From NCBI RefSeq assembly GCF_014839805.1, contig NC_051131.1, positions 10,528,913 through 10,592,912 on the forward strand: a stretch of 64,000 bases of DNA, given 5' to 3'. A program made the translations under genes and the position numbers. Position 1 is the first letter of the stretch, and the number at the start of each line of letters is the position of its first letter. This document shows positions 1 to 11,079 of the stretch, in pieces. The notes beneath the pieces were generated by a model, which searched no databases, was not told the origin of the DNA, and was given only the letters and a program-made list of their open reading frames with translations. Origin of the DNA: Manduca sexta (lineage: Eukaryota; Arthropoda; Insecta; Lepidoptera; Sphingidae).

Positions 1-978
1 TTCGTTTGAGGATATGCTAGATGAAATGCAACTGGTGCTCTGTTTGTGTGTGCTTTCGATATGGAAAAACCAATGAAAAAGAAAATAAAAAAACTGAATG
101 AAATGAAATATTTTGCTATGTACCTATATTTTATTTGTTCATTTAATAATATTGTAAGTTTTGAAACTGTGCTTCATCGTTTAGCGTTTCTGGATCATTA
201 AGCGAAACAAAAAGCTTGTGTTTCATTAAAAGCTTCATTCAAAAAGTACAATAAGCCCATTAAATATCATTACTTTATACTAAAGTTGCTTAAAGTTTAG
301 TTTTTTAGAGAGAATAAGCACATACTTTATCTCCGAAGGGTTAAACAGGCAACCGATGAAGCCTCATTTCATTCCCCTCATGATGTGATGGGAGCGAGTC
401 TATTAACATATGGGGCCCAAATTTGTATCCCGGTCAACTTGGGTTACTTATATTTTTCGAATTGAATAAGCAATAACTCAACACATTACGACTTCATCCT
501 CGAGTATTGCAACCAAGGGATACACTTTTCGCCACATGTCTTCGAGCAAGCCCACCGCATTATCGGGCACCAAATCTGGATTCATACAACAATAACTCAC
601 ATATTAAATTAAAAATTTAAACACTTAATCGTATTTTAAATTGTTTTCTCTTAACTACATAAACAGTAATCTGACCCTACGAATACCATTTTGCATGCAG
701 TCGTTTAGATAATAATCTTAATAAACGAGTAAATGGCCTCTTAGCGTGCACTTAAAAAACTTTTGATATAAAGCCATCTCAAATATGTATCATTTTAATA
801 CTGTAAACTTGTTAAAATTAAGTATTTATCTCTCATGTTTGACGTAAAAATATTTCGAACCAAGTGTAAGAGTTTAGAATCTAGACGACCTTGATTGTTT
901 TATGTGTAAACGTTGTTGATAATCTCGAAAACAAATTAAATGCAATGTCTAGATAGAAAAATATCACGTGATAGAGAA
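1..978. other. AT-rich non-coding stretch
   Basis: I see no open frame with coding character, no splice-flanked exon and no repeat shared with the rest of the window in this stretch. It looks like ordinary intergenic or intronic DNA. Confidence 0.5.
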
Positions 979-1136
979 CGCAGTGGTGAAGGGTCCATAT
1001 AACCCGACTCCTGCCGACTTCTCTTTATGTAGAATCTAATTATCACCAGAATGATTTGCAGACCGCATTTATGCATATTCGTACCTATATGTTCCGTCGG
1101 ATTCCCTTTCGAAAAATTTCACCTTTCGCTACTGAC
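979..1136 (+). repeat. Interspersed repeat family C, copy 1
   Basis: Begins near GCAGTGGTGAAGGGTCCATA and continues through ACCCGACTCCTGCCGACTT, then GATTTGCAGACCGCATTTATGCATA and CCCTTTCGAAAAATTTCACC (quoted in pieces). The same ordered blocks recur at 3117, 23392 and, inverted, at 63300. It is a dispersed element of about 150 bp. It has no coding capacity, so it is probably a SINE or the 3' tail of a LINE; the class is not determined. Confidence 0.75.
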
Positions 1137-1351
1137 AGGAAGATTTAAGATTTTCTGTAAAGTTGTTGTGTGTTACCATATTACTGTTACTATATTTAGT
1201 AAGATTTAGTGGTATTAGATTTATTGTAGTATTTTTAAACATAAATGCCTCTAATAGGCGCATGCGTAGGTGTCACCTTATAATATAATATAAGCCTTAT
1301 CGTGGGCCTTTGGGTGATAGTACCTACGTGGGATTTTGAATAATAACTAGA

Positions 1352-1470
1352 GTTGGAACAAATATTTATGGATCGCACAAAGATTTGTCTCAACGCGGGA
1401 ATCGAACCAGTGACCGTTCATTTCATAATTAACTCATCGCCCTCTCCACCAGCGTATAGCGTTATACATT
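1352..1470 (-). repeat. Possible tRNA-derived SINE fragment
   Basis: Contains CGGGAATCGAACCAGTGACC, which reads on the minus strand like a tRNA T-arm / B-box (GGTTCGATTCCCG). No complete cloverleaf can be drawn around it, so a degenerate tRNA-type SINE is more likely than a functional tRNA. Confidence 0.35.
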
Positions 1471-2394
1471 ATAATCATTTAAATACTTTAATTACCGGGA
1501 CCCTTATGTTATACATCGTATATGTACTGAAAATGTTTGCTGCAACACGAGTTATGTCATGATAGCTTGCTATCTAGGTTCTTAAAGTTCATTATCGTAG
1601 TTAGTTATGTAGCTTAAATGCCACTCTAAAAACAAGTCAACATAATTCTCGCGATCGTCTCGCGCATCGTTTCTGGTTTGACAACACTATACTTACCATA
1701 AAGTCGTACCTTTCGCGTACGATGAAAATAAAGCTCTATTCCCACAATATGCAAATATCAAAGTACAGAGCGATCACTAAAAAATAACAGCAACAGTCTA
1801 AACAATGCTTACGTCATAAAATTTTCCCATCAACCGGAGCAGACAAGCAAAATTTGAAAAGGTTTTGTGGGCGTTGAAATTTAAGCTAGCTATTATAAAC
1901 CAAGCTCACGTCATTGGCAAGTCCTTTATGTGAAATCAATATAGCCGAAGCGATTACATAAATTATCCAATGTTCTATTTGTTGCCAAACTAACACTTTT
2001 TAACCGTCTAGACCTTTTTCTTTGTAACTGTTTATTTACGTATGTTTGCTCAGTTAAAACAGAAATAGTGTTGGATAGGCTTCTGAGTGTTGTATGTAAT
2101 ATTTGAATTTTATATACAGTATAGATGTATGGAGAAATGTAGCACATATTTACACAACATGTTTACACAAGTAGAGCTCGCTTCGTAAAACTGTGTTAGT
2201 GTGTACTATTTACCTTCGCACTATTTATTTTTGATAAATAAATATAGAGTGAGGTTTAGATTTTATTTTCAGCTAGTTTTTAACATTCTATGACGTAATG
2301 TAAACTGCTGTAACGGGCTCAAAAATACCTAATGTTATTTATTTATGTATATTGACTACAATTTATACCTATACATATTGTTTATACGAACAAG

Positions 2395-2630
2395 ACAAAG
2401 TCACCGCACCTGATGGTAAGTGGAATGAGGCCGATAGATTGTCGACTGACGAAATATAATTACATCTCGGCAGTCGCCACAATTATGCCGGCCTGTTGGA
2501 ACCGGATATACACAGGCTGGTCCCGGGACGCGACACATTTACGTGATCCACTACGTCGGGCTTTAACACCTTGTGTACGGTGGTCGCTAACCGGGCGGAT
2601 ATATAATATATCCTACCACCAGCATACATA
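2395..2630 (+). repeat. Interspersed repeat family A, copy 1
   Basis: Ordered landmarks are CACCTGATGGTAAGTGGA, GTCGACTGACGA, GTTGGAACCGGATATACAC, CGCGACACATTTACG, TTGTGTACGGTGGTCGCTA and ATATATCCTACCACCAGCA. The same order occurs at 5217, 7995 (5' part only, amplified), 37313 and 57303. About 230 bp, non-coding. No terminal inverted repeat or tRNA-like B-box was seen, so the class is unassigned. Confidence 0.8.
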
Positions 2631-3116
2631 GATGTACACATAGATGTACCAAAGATGATCATTACTAGGGATTATATTTTTATTTATCACGATCATTATG
2701 AATCGTGATACTAATCGGTGTCAGCCGCACGTTAGGAAATAAAAAGAATACTTTACAGCCGATGACATATTTACATAATCATACGAATAATATTATCTGT
2801 ATATAGCTCTTATACAATGAAAATAAACATGCAAAAACTTAGACTAACAGTAATTCCCAAAATCCTTGTTTGCTGTATATTGCATTCCTACATAAAGTTA
2901 TTATGTTCGCATCCAGATAGTGGTGTAACCTTGGTCTTCCACTTTATATTGCAATTTTGAATTCAGAATGAAATAATCTGGCGGACAGCCACACTTGTTT
3001 TAATACTAGCTGTTGCAGCGGACTTCCCAGTGATAAAGCTTAGCGGATAACCAGTATATTATGCGACATTTTTGCTTACTATTTTAATTCTGACACGGTA
3101 AAGTAAATTGCTGTGG

Positions 3117-3385
3117 ATTGCAGTGGCAAAGGGTCCATATAACCCGACTCCTGCCGACTTCCCATTATAGAATAATTTCCCTTATAGAGTTTATGTAGAT
3201 TATGTATTTATTATGCATTATTATGTAGATTATGCATTGGGGTAACACCTGTAATGGTAATGTCTATAAATGTAACATATATAAATAAATAAATGTAGAA
3301 TGTTATTATCATTAGAACGATTTGCAGACCGCATTGTGTCAGGTTCCTTTTTGGATTTTTTTTTCTTTCGTCACTGATTGATAAT
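3117..3385 (+). repeat. Family C repeat, copy 2, interrupted by an insertion
   Basis: The 5' block (AAGGGTCCATATAACCCGAC) ends at about 3164. The 3' block (ACGATTTGCAGACCGCATT) resumes at about 3294. The roughly 130 bp between them is absent from copies 1 and 3 and ends in an ATAAATAAATAAA tail, as expected of a nested retroposed fragment. Confidence 0.65.
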
Positions 3386-3748
3386 ATTATACGGTTAACA
3401 TATAATCTTTACTAATGACTACGTCTTTTGAAGGAAGTGATAAATATGAAAATATACTTTACTCTTCACTGGAGGGGATCGCGACGCGTTATTTTTTTAT
3501 TTTCCCTTACCTGCCTGCCCGAGCTGGCTTCTTTGGTTTACCTAGTACTGTTTTATAATTCTATCCCAAACTTAATATGTTCGGTTATATAATTGATTTA
3601 AATGTAGTTAAGTAATAATAACTATTCTTATAACTTGTTTTGACGTATTATAAGTACAACTTTGCTCGCCTACGTGGTTTATTTTTTTTTATATTGAATG
3701 TATAGTCTATACCAGTTGATCTCGAATCGAACTTGGTACTATGATGAG

Positions 3749-3784
3749 CTCTTTATCATGTATATTTATATACATGATAAAGAG
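3749..3784. repeat. Perfect 16-bp inverted repeat
   Basis: CTCTTTATCATGTATA (3749-3764), a four-base spacer, then its exact reverse complement (3769-3784). AT-rich, with no gene nearby. It could be the core of a small fold-back element. Confidence 0.85.
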
Positions 3785-5216
3785 GCCGGTATATACTTGC
3801 CTAAAAATGCTAATACTCAACTGATATAATATTTCTTAAAAACGATCGATAATTTAATAGAAATCTTCAAATACATCTCCATTCTTCATACATCACAAAC
3901 AAAGAAGCACACAGCGGCCTAAACGCTGCAGTTTGCCACTTAAATCATGCGCAAATATTTTGATTAGCATATATTGTTATGCTCGGCCGCAGGACCCGGC
4001 GACCAGATTGCATCTATTTACATAATTTTGTTTAGACGGGTCCACGCGGTGCCGTTGATTGTAACAAACACGGCCACTGGGACGTATAATGGGGTTGTTA
4101 TGGTTGTATTTCGTTGTGCGTGACTGTAAACAGGTGTTGGTTAAAGAGAAGAGTCTAGTGATTTTTGTCGGACTAAAAGTGTGTTTTATTGGTATATACA
4201 TAAGGTAGACTATAGAGGTTTAATTAGTGCATATGTCTCTGATTAGAAGGGCATTTTCTGTACATACAGTTCGTAGTACTTTGGTCACATCCATACTAAT
4301 ATATCAAGGTTAGGGGTTTGGTAGAACACGCTAATCTCAGAAACTACTAAAACGATTTTGTTTTTTTTTTTCATTACTGGGAATCTATATTACTCCTGGG
4401 TGTATTAGGTATATGATTTGATGTTCTATGAGAGATAATCAATGCTAAGCAACTCTACTGATTTTAAAAGCCAAAAGATGCACTTGGATAGTCCATCCTG
4501 GAAATCTAATATAGTAACTTCATTATTCATATTACACGGATGATAGATCACTGGAATCGGACTATCACTTTTAATTTCATTTTAGGAACACTGCGAGGCT
4601 TGCGTCGTACTATACTTAACTAGTATATGAAAGTTCTATACAGAATCCATTTCACACTGCTGTAAACTTTTAACTACCAATTAGTCACGCAATTTTAATA
4701 ACAAAGAAAAGTTAAAAATACATGCAAACGTTAAAATTTATTTAAAGCCCAAAGCCGAGTGATTAACCAGTCTTTTACAAAAACGTAAAGGCTTAAAGAC
4801 TTAAATATTTCAGGACATGCCTTAATAAATTACTTCTAATCTCAGTTTACTCAGTTTATCCATTATTTCTAAGTATTTTTTATTTACCACGATTTAATTT
4901 ACTACGTATTTTAAATTAAGAATCGGCAATTATTAAGTTTTATATAATATAGCTATTAATGAGATAAATTTGTACGAACGACCAATTTAAAGTCCTCTGA
5001 GGCTCGTTGAAACTCTTTTCATAGCCAAGACCACACGAGAGCCTCGCGTGACCGGCGTAATAGGCTTAACGACTCTACGTTGACATTTCAACTATATAAA
5101 TACCTTTTAACCGCGAATATCAAAATATAGAGTAAATAAAATACCTTTGATAGTTTTCTCAAATCAAGTATTATTGTAGTACCAGCTGTTTTTTTTTTTT
5201 TTTTCATTTATATACG

Positions 5217-5425
5217 TGCCAGCAAAGTGACACCAATGTACCTGATGGTAAGTGTAGTGGGTCCAATAGAATTTTGACTGACAAGGGATACATACCTCTG
5301 GGCAATGGATATAATTATAGCAGCCTGTTAGAACCGGATATACACAGGCTGATCCCGGAACGCGACACACTTACGAGGGCCACTATGGCGGGCGGATATA
5401 AAATATATCCGACCACCAGCAAAAC
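5217..5425 (+). repeat. Interspersed repeat family A, copy 2
   Basis: Same ordered landmarks as the copy at 2395: TACCTGATGGTAAGTG, GTTAGAACCGGATATACAC, GGAACGCGACACACTTACG, GGCGGATATAAAATATATCC and ACCACCAGCA. It lacks the TTGTGTACGGTGG block, so it has an internal deletion. Preceded by a poly(T) run at about 5190-5204. Confidence 0.8.
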
Positions 5426-6340
5426 CACCAGTTATGCAATGTATACTGTCGCTATACTTTAAACAACATTATAATTTGTAATGAGTACAAATTATGGTCA
5501 AATCTACGCATAGTTATAATGATGGATAGTGGTCGAAAAGCGCAGTCCAGTGAAATACCAAAAACTGTTTTACATTAGATTTTATGGTTGACATTGTCGA
5601 GTGATACTTCGTCTGTTTGTGGGAACTCGTCGTGCTTGTTATTATTCCCGCGGCCTGCAGGAGTCCTCACTTAGTTTTTTGTAAGTATATACTATATAGT
5701 ACACTGTATAATACACTATGTATACTCCCAGTTACTTGTATACTGATATAATAAAACCTAGACTGAATCGAGTATTATAAAAGCGTTTAAAAGTAAACGC
5801 TCAGCTGACACATTTAAGCACGATCGATAATTATTTATTGGAATATAAATAGGTAACCAAAAATATAATATCTAACGACTCGTCTATAATTTAAAATTTA
5901 TATTCGACTTCATAAATTATTCATCAAACCGGCCGTCTCCTCAAATAGACTGGAAATAAAATATGACACGAATTTTTCTTCAAAATATCCCATCAAGGAT
6001 AATTATTATCATAGAGTTTCATTTTTTTTTCTACAACTTAAAATGAACAACGTAGTTATTAGGCATTAAAATTAATATTCTTTACAACAATGCTACATAA
6101 TATTAACAAAAACTTACAAAAAGCAATCTTCATAAAACGCTCCAGAATTGTCAATACATTTTAAATATAAATACGGGTAAGAAACTCTCACCAGCCTCAA
6201 TTTGTAACCTTGATTCCCGATACGTATTTATGAGATGAACAGAATCGTCTAGACACACCTACATTTTCGTTAAGCTTATACGAGGTAAGCGAAATAAAAG
6301 CCGGGCTAATAAAAGCCAGCAGAAGCTGAATAAAGCGACA

Positions 6341-6778
6341 ATGGCGCAACTAGGCGAGTGCTGGCACATCCGGGAACGCGGTCGGGTCAAGGTCACGGCC
6401 CGCGGATCGATGCAGCTACGACGCCCGTGCTACACCCCGCTACGCCGCGCGCGCCCCGCTACGCCGCGCTACGCCCGAATCTTCAAATCCGCAAAGTTAG
6501 CTCGACGCTTTTTAATTCCCAACCTGGATTTGTTCCGCGCTATGACGTCAACGCGTATTGAGTTTCTAGGGTGGGTTTACAATTTATTTTTCCTATTTAC
6601 GGTACAATACGAGTATTTGATTAAGTTGAGTGGGGAAATTGAAGTAGTTAGTTCAATCAGAGAAACGTGTAATAAATCTTTATTATTTGGCGAACAATAC
6701 GAAGTCGTAAATAAAGCTGTTCGGCTGATAATTATTTACGCTCTTTGTGTTATTGTATTAAATACCAAACTTAAATAA
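6341..6778 (+). CDS. 145-codon ORF with a GC-rich 5' half, doubtful
   Basis: An ATG-initiated frame stays open for 145 codons. The first 75 are rich in Arg, Ala and Pro (GC-rich DNA with repeated CTACGCCGCG-like units), whereas the last 70 are AT-rich and partly hydrophobic. I recognise no domain. The abrupt base-composition change within one frame argues against a single coding exon. More likely the GC-rich patch (about 6340-6500) is a small CpG island or repeat and the open frame is chance. It is listed because it is the longest ATG frame in the first 10 kb. Confidence 0.15.
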   Translation: MAQLGECWHIRERGRVKVTARGSMQLRRPCYTPLRRARPATPRYARIFKSAKLARRFLIPNLDLFRAMTSTRIEFLGWVYNLFFLFTVQYEYLIKLSGEIEVVSSIRETCNKSLLFGEQYEVVNKAVRLIIIYALCVIVLNTKLK

Positions 6779-7570
6779 CAAAAAATATATATACTTTGCA
6801 AATATTTTCCAAAACCTTCTGCTTTTATAAAGACATGGTTGTAACGTAATAAATAATTATGTAACTATATTTAATAATTTCATTTGAGATATTATTTCGG
6901 GACCATCAAGGTAAGTTTACTGAAGACCGTAGAACATCTCACATTAAACCTGTACCAAAAATAACTAATTTAATTCATGCTAAATCCAGAAACCAACTGT
7001 AATACCAATAAAGCTAGTACGGAATTAGGAAAAAGCTCTTATATATGGCCCCATTACGAAAAAGACTTTTGGTAAACAAAAAGTAATACGAAATAACTAA
7101 TGGCTTTATACGAAACACGCGAAAACAAAGATCGATAAATTATTCGGAGTGGGTCCCCAAAACCGATTTGCGGTCAACTTTCGATACTAAAAATACTTAT
7201 TGAATACTTTCTAACAACCTGTTTCAATATCAACATATTTTAGACTCGTAAAGTTACTTTGGATTTATCCTGTTGTTTGTGGTTTTTATAATTTACCATA
7301 GGCAATAAGATCAAATAAAATTGAAAAGATATATGGAGGTATTAGGTTATCGTCATGAGGTGAAATTGCAATATCTGGTAGTTACTGGTGGTAAATAGAA
7401 GAAAGAAAGAAAAAAAATATTGGCACAATATACTGGGATGAACACGAACTTTTATAACAAGATACAATAAAAAAAATAGTGGTTTCGGGCAACGCGCATC
7501 CCATGATACTGCCGAAATATGTTAGATCTGCCGAATTGTTGAAAAATGATAGATCTCTCATATGTGAGAG

Positions 7571-7860
7571 TCCGCCTTTGTAGGTACCGCCGCAATGTCT
7601 TTTTCTGCCGCCGACCAGCAGTGTGCAGTCACTGTGCTGGTCCCCTGGTATAATATCCCAGTTTGAAGGATATTCTAGCCAGTGTAACTACTGGACGTAA
7701 TAAGACTTAACATCTCATATCCCAGGGTGGCGAACGCAGTGAAATACAAAACAATACTTTGTAATTCAAGGTGTTGGTGTTTCTACTGTTTATGGGCGGT
7801 CGTATCACTTACCATCAGGGGAATGGCAAACTCTTTGTCATTCAAAACAATGTAAAAAAA
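7571..7860 (+). repeat. Lepidopteran SINE-like element
   Basis: Carries a block typical of a dispersed lepidopteran SINE: GGTATAATATCCCAGTTTGA, CAGTGTAACTACTGGACG, TAATAAGACTTAACATCTCA, TATGGGCGGTCGTATCACTT and ACCATCAGGGGAATGGCAAA. Family membership is from memory of moth genomes. Only fragments of this type recur here (compare the GATGGTAAGCG motif near 44000 and 60800). Confidence 0.6.
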
Positions 7861-7994
7861 CCTGCCTATCGAATTCTAACTATTAATATAAAACTCCTTT
7901 CATCTATGAGATTACGACAAAATAATTAAACCATTACGTAGAGTTGGATAAATAAATATCAAGTTCCCTATGAATTAGTTATCAAAACATATAG

Positions 7995-8330
7995 GCCCGG
8001 CAAAGTGACTCCACTGTACCTGATGGTAAGTGGAGTAGAGTCCAGTTAGACTCGACTCCACTGCACCTGATGGTAAGTGGAGTAGAGTCCAGTTAGACTC
8101 GACTCCACTGCACCTGATGGTAAGTGGAGTAGAGTCCAGTTAGACTCGACTCCACTGCACCTGATGGTAAGTGGAGTAGAGTCCAGTTAGACTCGACTCC
8201 ACTGCACCTGATGGTAAGTGGAGTAGAGTCCAGTTAGACTCGACTCCACTGCACCTGATGGTAAGTGGAGTAGAGTCCAGTTAGACTCCGACTAATGGTG
8301 ATTCTCGTCAGTCGATATAATTATGCAGGT
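7995..8330 (+). repeat. 47-bp tandem array built from family A
   Basis: Six consecutive CCTGATGGTAAGTGGAGTAG motifs start at 8019, 8066, 8113, 8160, 8207 and 8254, an exact 47-bp period with almost no divergence between units. The unit is the 5' segment of family A, including GTCCAGTTAGACTCGACTCC. The downstream part of family A is missing or degraded after about 8300. Near-identity between units implies recent expansion. Confidence 0.95.
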
Positions 8331-9824
8331 ATGTCATTTACACAGTACTAGGCACAGTGTAATATTCCTAAAAATGCAAGGATATACTAAATTTCTCCTT
8401 TATATCTTTATCTCATAAAGCAACTAACAAAGGTTTATGGGTATTATGTCTCCGCAAAACCTAGTTTCCTTAGTGAAATTAATAGCGTGCAAATCCACCT
8501 GAAACTCTACTTAAAGTTTACTTTAACCATAGATTTTATCACACTTAAGATGCTCTTAAAATGATCCCAGCACCGGTAGTGTTACATAAAAATCTTAGTA
8601 GAATGTAGACTAAAGTTTCTAAGAGGTTTAACATCGTTTCCTTTTAAAAAGTTTATAAATATTGAACTAACAGAAGTTTTACAAGGATTCAATTAGACGG
8701 ATTGAGCCCTTTACAATGTAAATTAATTGAATCTTCACATTATGTAAAATATAAATATTCAATACGAAACACTTACTTATTAAATTAATTAAATTAATAT
8801 GTAACTGGTAGACTATATGTTTTTATTGCATTCTAAATACAAAAAACATTTAAACTTCAGGATGTAAATCATAAAATACAATTTTAATCACTCAACTCGC
8901 GGCATTTCACTAACAAGAGCTCAAAACGATTGTAAATTAAAAACAAATGTGCGTAAATAATAAATCAACGCCTTCACAACGTATTTACTTCACAAACAAG
9001 CCGTCAGATGTTTTGTCAGACTTTAATCTCGTTTAGTATTTACGCCAGATTGAATTGAATAATTTATATTGGTGAGCTTAGCTAACGCGCTGTGTTGGCA
9101 TTGTTAAAAATGCAACAGCATTCGCGCAACCTCGATCAGTTTATAAATACTATTTGTCGATTATAAACAATATTATTTAATTTTATTTGTGTAAATAAGT
9201 TTCTTTGAGAATTAAATTTATTTAGATTGCTTTTTTTTTTGTTTATAACATCAATCAATGGCCATTGCGTTTAAGTGAAAGATAAATAGTGTTCGTGAAT
9301 TCTGTAATGGGGAAATTTATCGACTGAACCACATTTATTTTATTACGAAATAAAAAATATTTGTTGTCCTGAGAAGTATGGTGTCATAAATTATTTAAGA
9401 CAAATTGCCTAATTGCTATTATATGTAAAATCCATAAGTATGTTTAATAAATGAAATAGTATGTTTTTGCGTTTATTTTTCTTCTTTGCATAACCTACTT
9501 AAGCCTTGTATTATGTCATCAGATTCCATTCTCGTGGAAGCAATATGTTTACTTTTATCTTAACATCCCCCAATATTAATATGTACACCCACCCGCAGTA
9601 CTGATGAGCGCCTCACAAGCGTAAATTACCCATGCAAATTACGTACGCATGTTCCCCAAGTATTCGTGGGGGCTGTTTAAATATTTTATAAGCAAATACC
9701 CAAACAAACGTACTAGCTACAAACGTCATTACCACAATAATACGGTACGTATTAAGGAAGCAGCTCAAAGAAGCCTGTGGCATGTCTTGTTTTATGTGAC
9801 GGCCTTGAAGTGAGTTTATTGGTG
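8331..9824. other. AT-rich non-coding stretch
   Basis: Very AT-rich, without an open frame or recognised repeat. I see nothing I can name apart from poly(T) tracts near 9230. Confidence 0.5.
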
Positions 9825-10235
9825 GCGCGAGCGTCTACCTTCGCCGTTTCCAACGGTCATGGTCGCGGGCCGACCTCGCTTCATGCGCGAGATGTCCGCT
9901 TACCTCTGAAGCCGGCGGCCGAATGGCCTTTACGCGGTGGGAGCTACTGAACGGGCGGAGGGGGTCTGTTTACCCTCCTACTCTCCACCGACCGTGCCAG
10001 CTGAGCAGCGGCACGCTATATTTAGGTTGCGCTGTAAATATTCGGTCCAAGTACGGAACGGGGGACCTTCCCGCCGCCCCTGGCGCGGGGCGGCGGTGTG
10101 GGTGCGGGGGCGGCGCGGGGAGAGGGGCGCGAGGTGGGAGATACTCGCGCTACATAAGCGGGTAAAAGTTGAAAGTTCACCAACGCCCCGCACACGAGTT
10201 CGCGCTGTTAGGGAACGCTTCTTTATTTAAATTCT
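9825..10235. promoter_or_regulatory. GC-rich island, candidate promoter
   Basis: About 400 bp of strongly GC- and CpG-rich DNA in a very AT-poor-in-GC neighbourhood, with runs such as GCGGGGCGGCGGTGTGG and GGGGGCGGCGCGGGGAGAGG. It starts about 500 bp beyond the 3' end of the WD40 gene. TATA-like strings (CTATATTTAGG near 10017, CTACATAAGCG near 10150) are present but not decisive. Short frames open on both strands here are what GC-rich DNA gives by chance. A plus-strand transcript from here would run antisense to the WD40 gene; a minus-strand one would leave it. Neither is proven. Confidence 0.35.
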
Positions 10236-10701
10236 ATTGCAACTTGTTCGCCATTGTAGTCTCGGCTGAATTCGCAATGCCGACTCTAATTTTTCAATGT
10301 TGCCCGGGTGAATTTTTTCCCTTCTCGTTTCGAAAACTTGTACAATTGTTTTTCTGGATTTCAATTTGACCGTTGTTAAATTTCGACACGTTTATTTGTA
10401 CGGCTTTTATTGTTATTGCAGTTGAGGTCCAATTTGGTTGAAACAAGCTTTGCAAATTATTATTGCAATGAAACGATGTGCCTAACCGGCGGGGGCGTAG
10501 ATGTGAAATGAGCCCTGACGTCTCTACAGTAAAATTGAAACGGATTACTGTTTTCACTGATGGGCCGTTCGCGTGACGATGTAATTCGAGAGAACATAAT
10601 AATTTACATTTTGTCGTTATACATTATAGTACCTTTGTTTTGTTTCAAAACATTAATGAGTTTAACTCATTAAAACAGCAATTACATTATCATAAATAGA
10701 C

Positions 10702-10707
10702 TTTATT
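10702..10707 (-). terminator. Polyadenylation signal of the WD40 gene
   Basis: AATAAA on the minus strand about 25 bases beyond the stop codon at 10732-10734. A second AATAAA overlaps the stop codon itself (plus-strand TTTATT at 10731-10736). The 3' UTR is therefore predicted to be very short, perhaps 40-60 nt. Confidence 0.55.
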
Positions 10708-10731
10708 AACGCTGGAATATTACAGTCAGAT

Positions 10732-11079
10732 TTATTTCGACGTCTTTGTTGATGCTTCTATCTCACCGACTTGTTCTGTTGAGTACACTAAGCCGCTGTA
10801 TTCGTCTTCATATAGAGTTACTTCAGGTTTCGTGTAATCAAATTCTGGCTCTACTTCTTTTTCGTACTTTTCCTTCTCATGTTTTGGATCGAAGAAGGAT
10901 ACAATTGTGAAGGTGGGTGCAGTACCACCGAATGCTATGCGATGTTGGTGGCTAGTGATAGCTAGGACCGTGCCCGGAGCAGGGTAAGAGCACGATATGT
11001 ACCTGTTATGGAGATTGATAACCTCGACGCAGTTGGTCCCGCTGCCTCCAATTATACCGTATTTACCTTTACGATTGTA
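10732..11079 (-). CDS. WD40 gene exon 8 (terminal)
   Basis: Acceptor GCTTTCAG|TAC; 115 codons and a TAA stop. It begins with Gly-Ile-Ile-Gly-Gly-Ser-Gly-Thr-Asn, the closing blade. After a further strand (Ala-Phe-Gly-Gly-Thr-Ala) comes a Lys/Glu-rich tail (Lys-His-Glu-Lys-Glu-Lys-Tyr-Glu-Lys-Glu) that is probably disordered. The frame is open upstream of the acceptor too, but a CAG acceptor and phase support this boundary. Confidence 0.85.
   Translation of the reverse strand, partial: YNRKGKYGIIGGSGTNCVEVINLHNRYISCSYPAPGTVLAITSHQHRIAFGGTAPTFTIVSFFDPKHEKEKYEKEVEPEFDYTKPEVTLYEDEYSGLVYSTEQVGEIEASTKTSK

Noticed and set aside
7995..8330. CRISPR-like array of direct repeats
   Set aside because: The units are contiguous 47-bp tandem copies with no variable spacers, in a eukaryotic genome, and derive from a dispersed repeat.
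9923..10230. Arg/Gly-rich proteins encoded in the GC island
   Set aside because: Frames are open in several phases and on both strands because of base composition alone.
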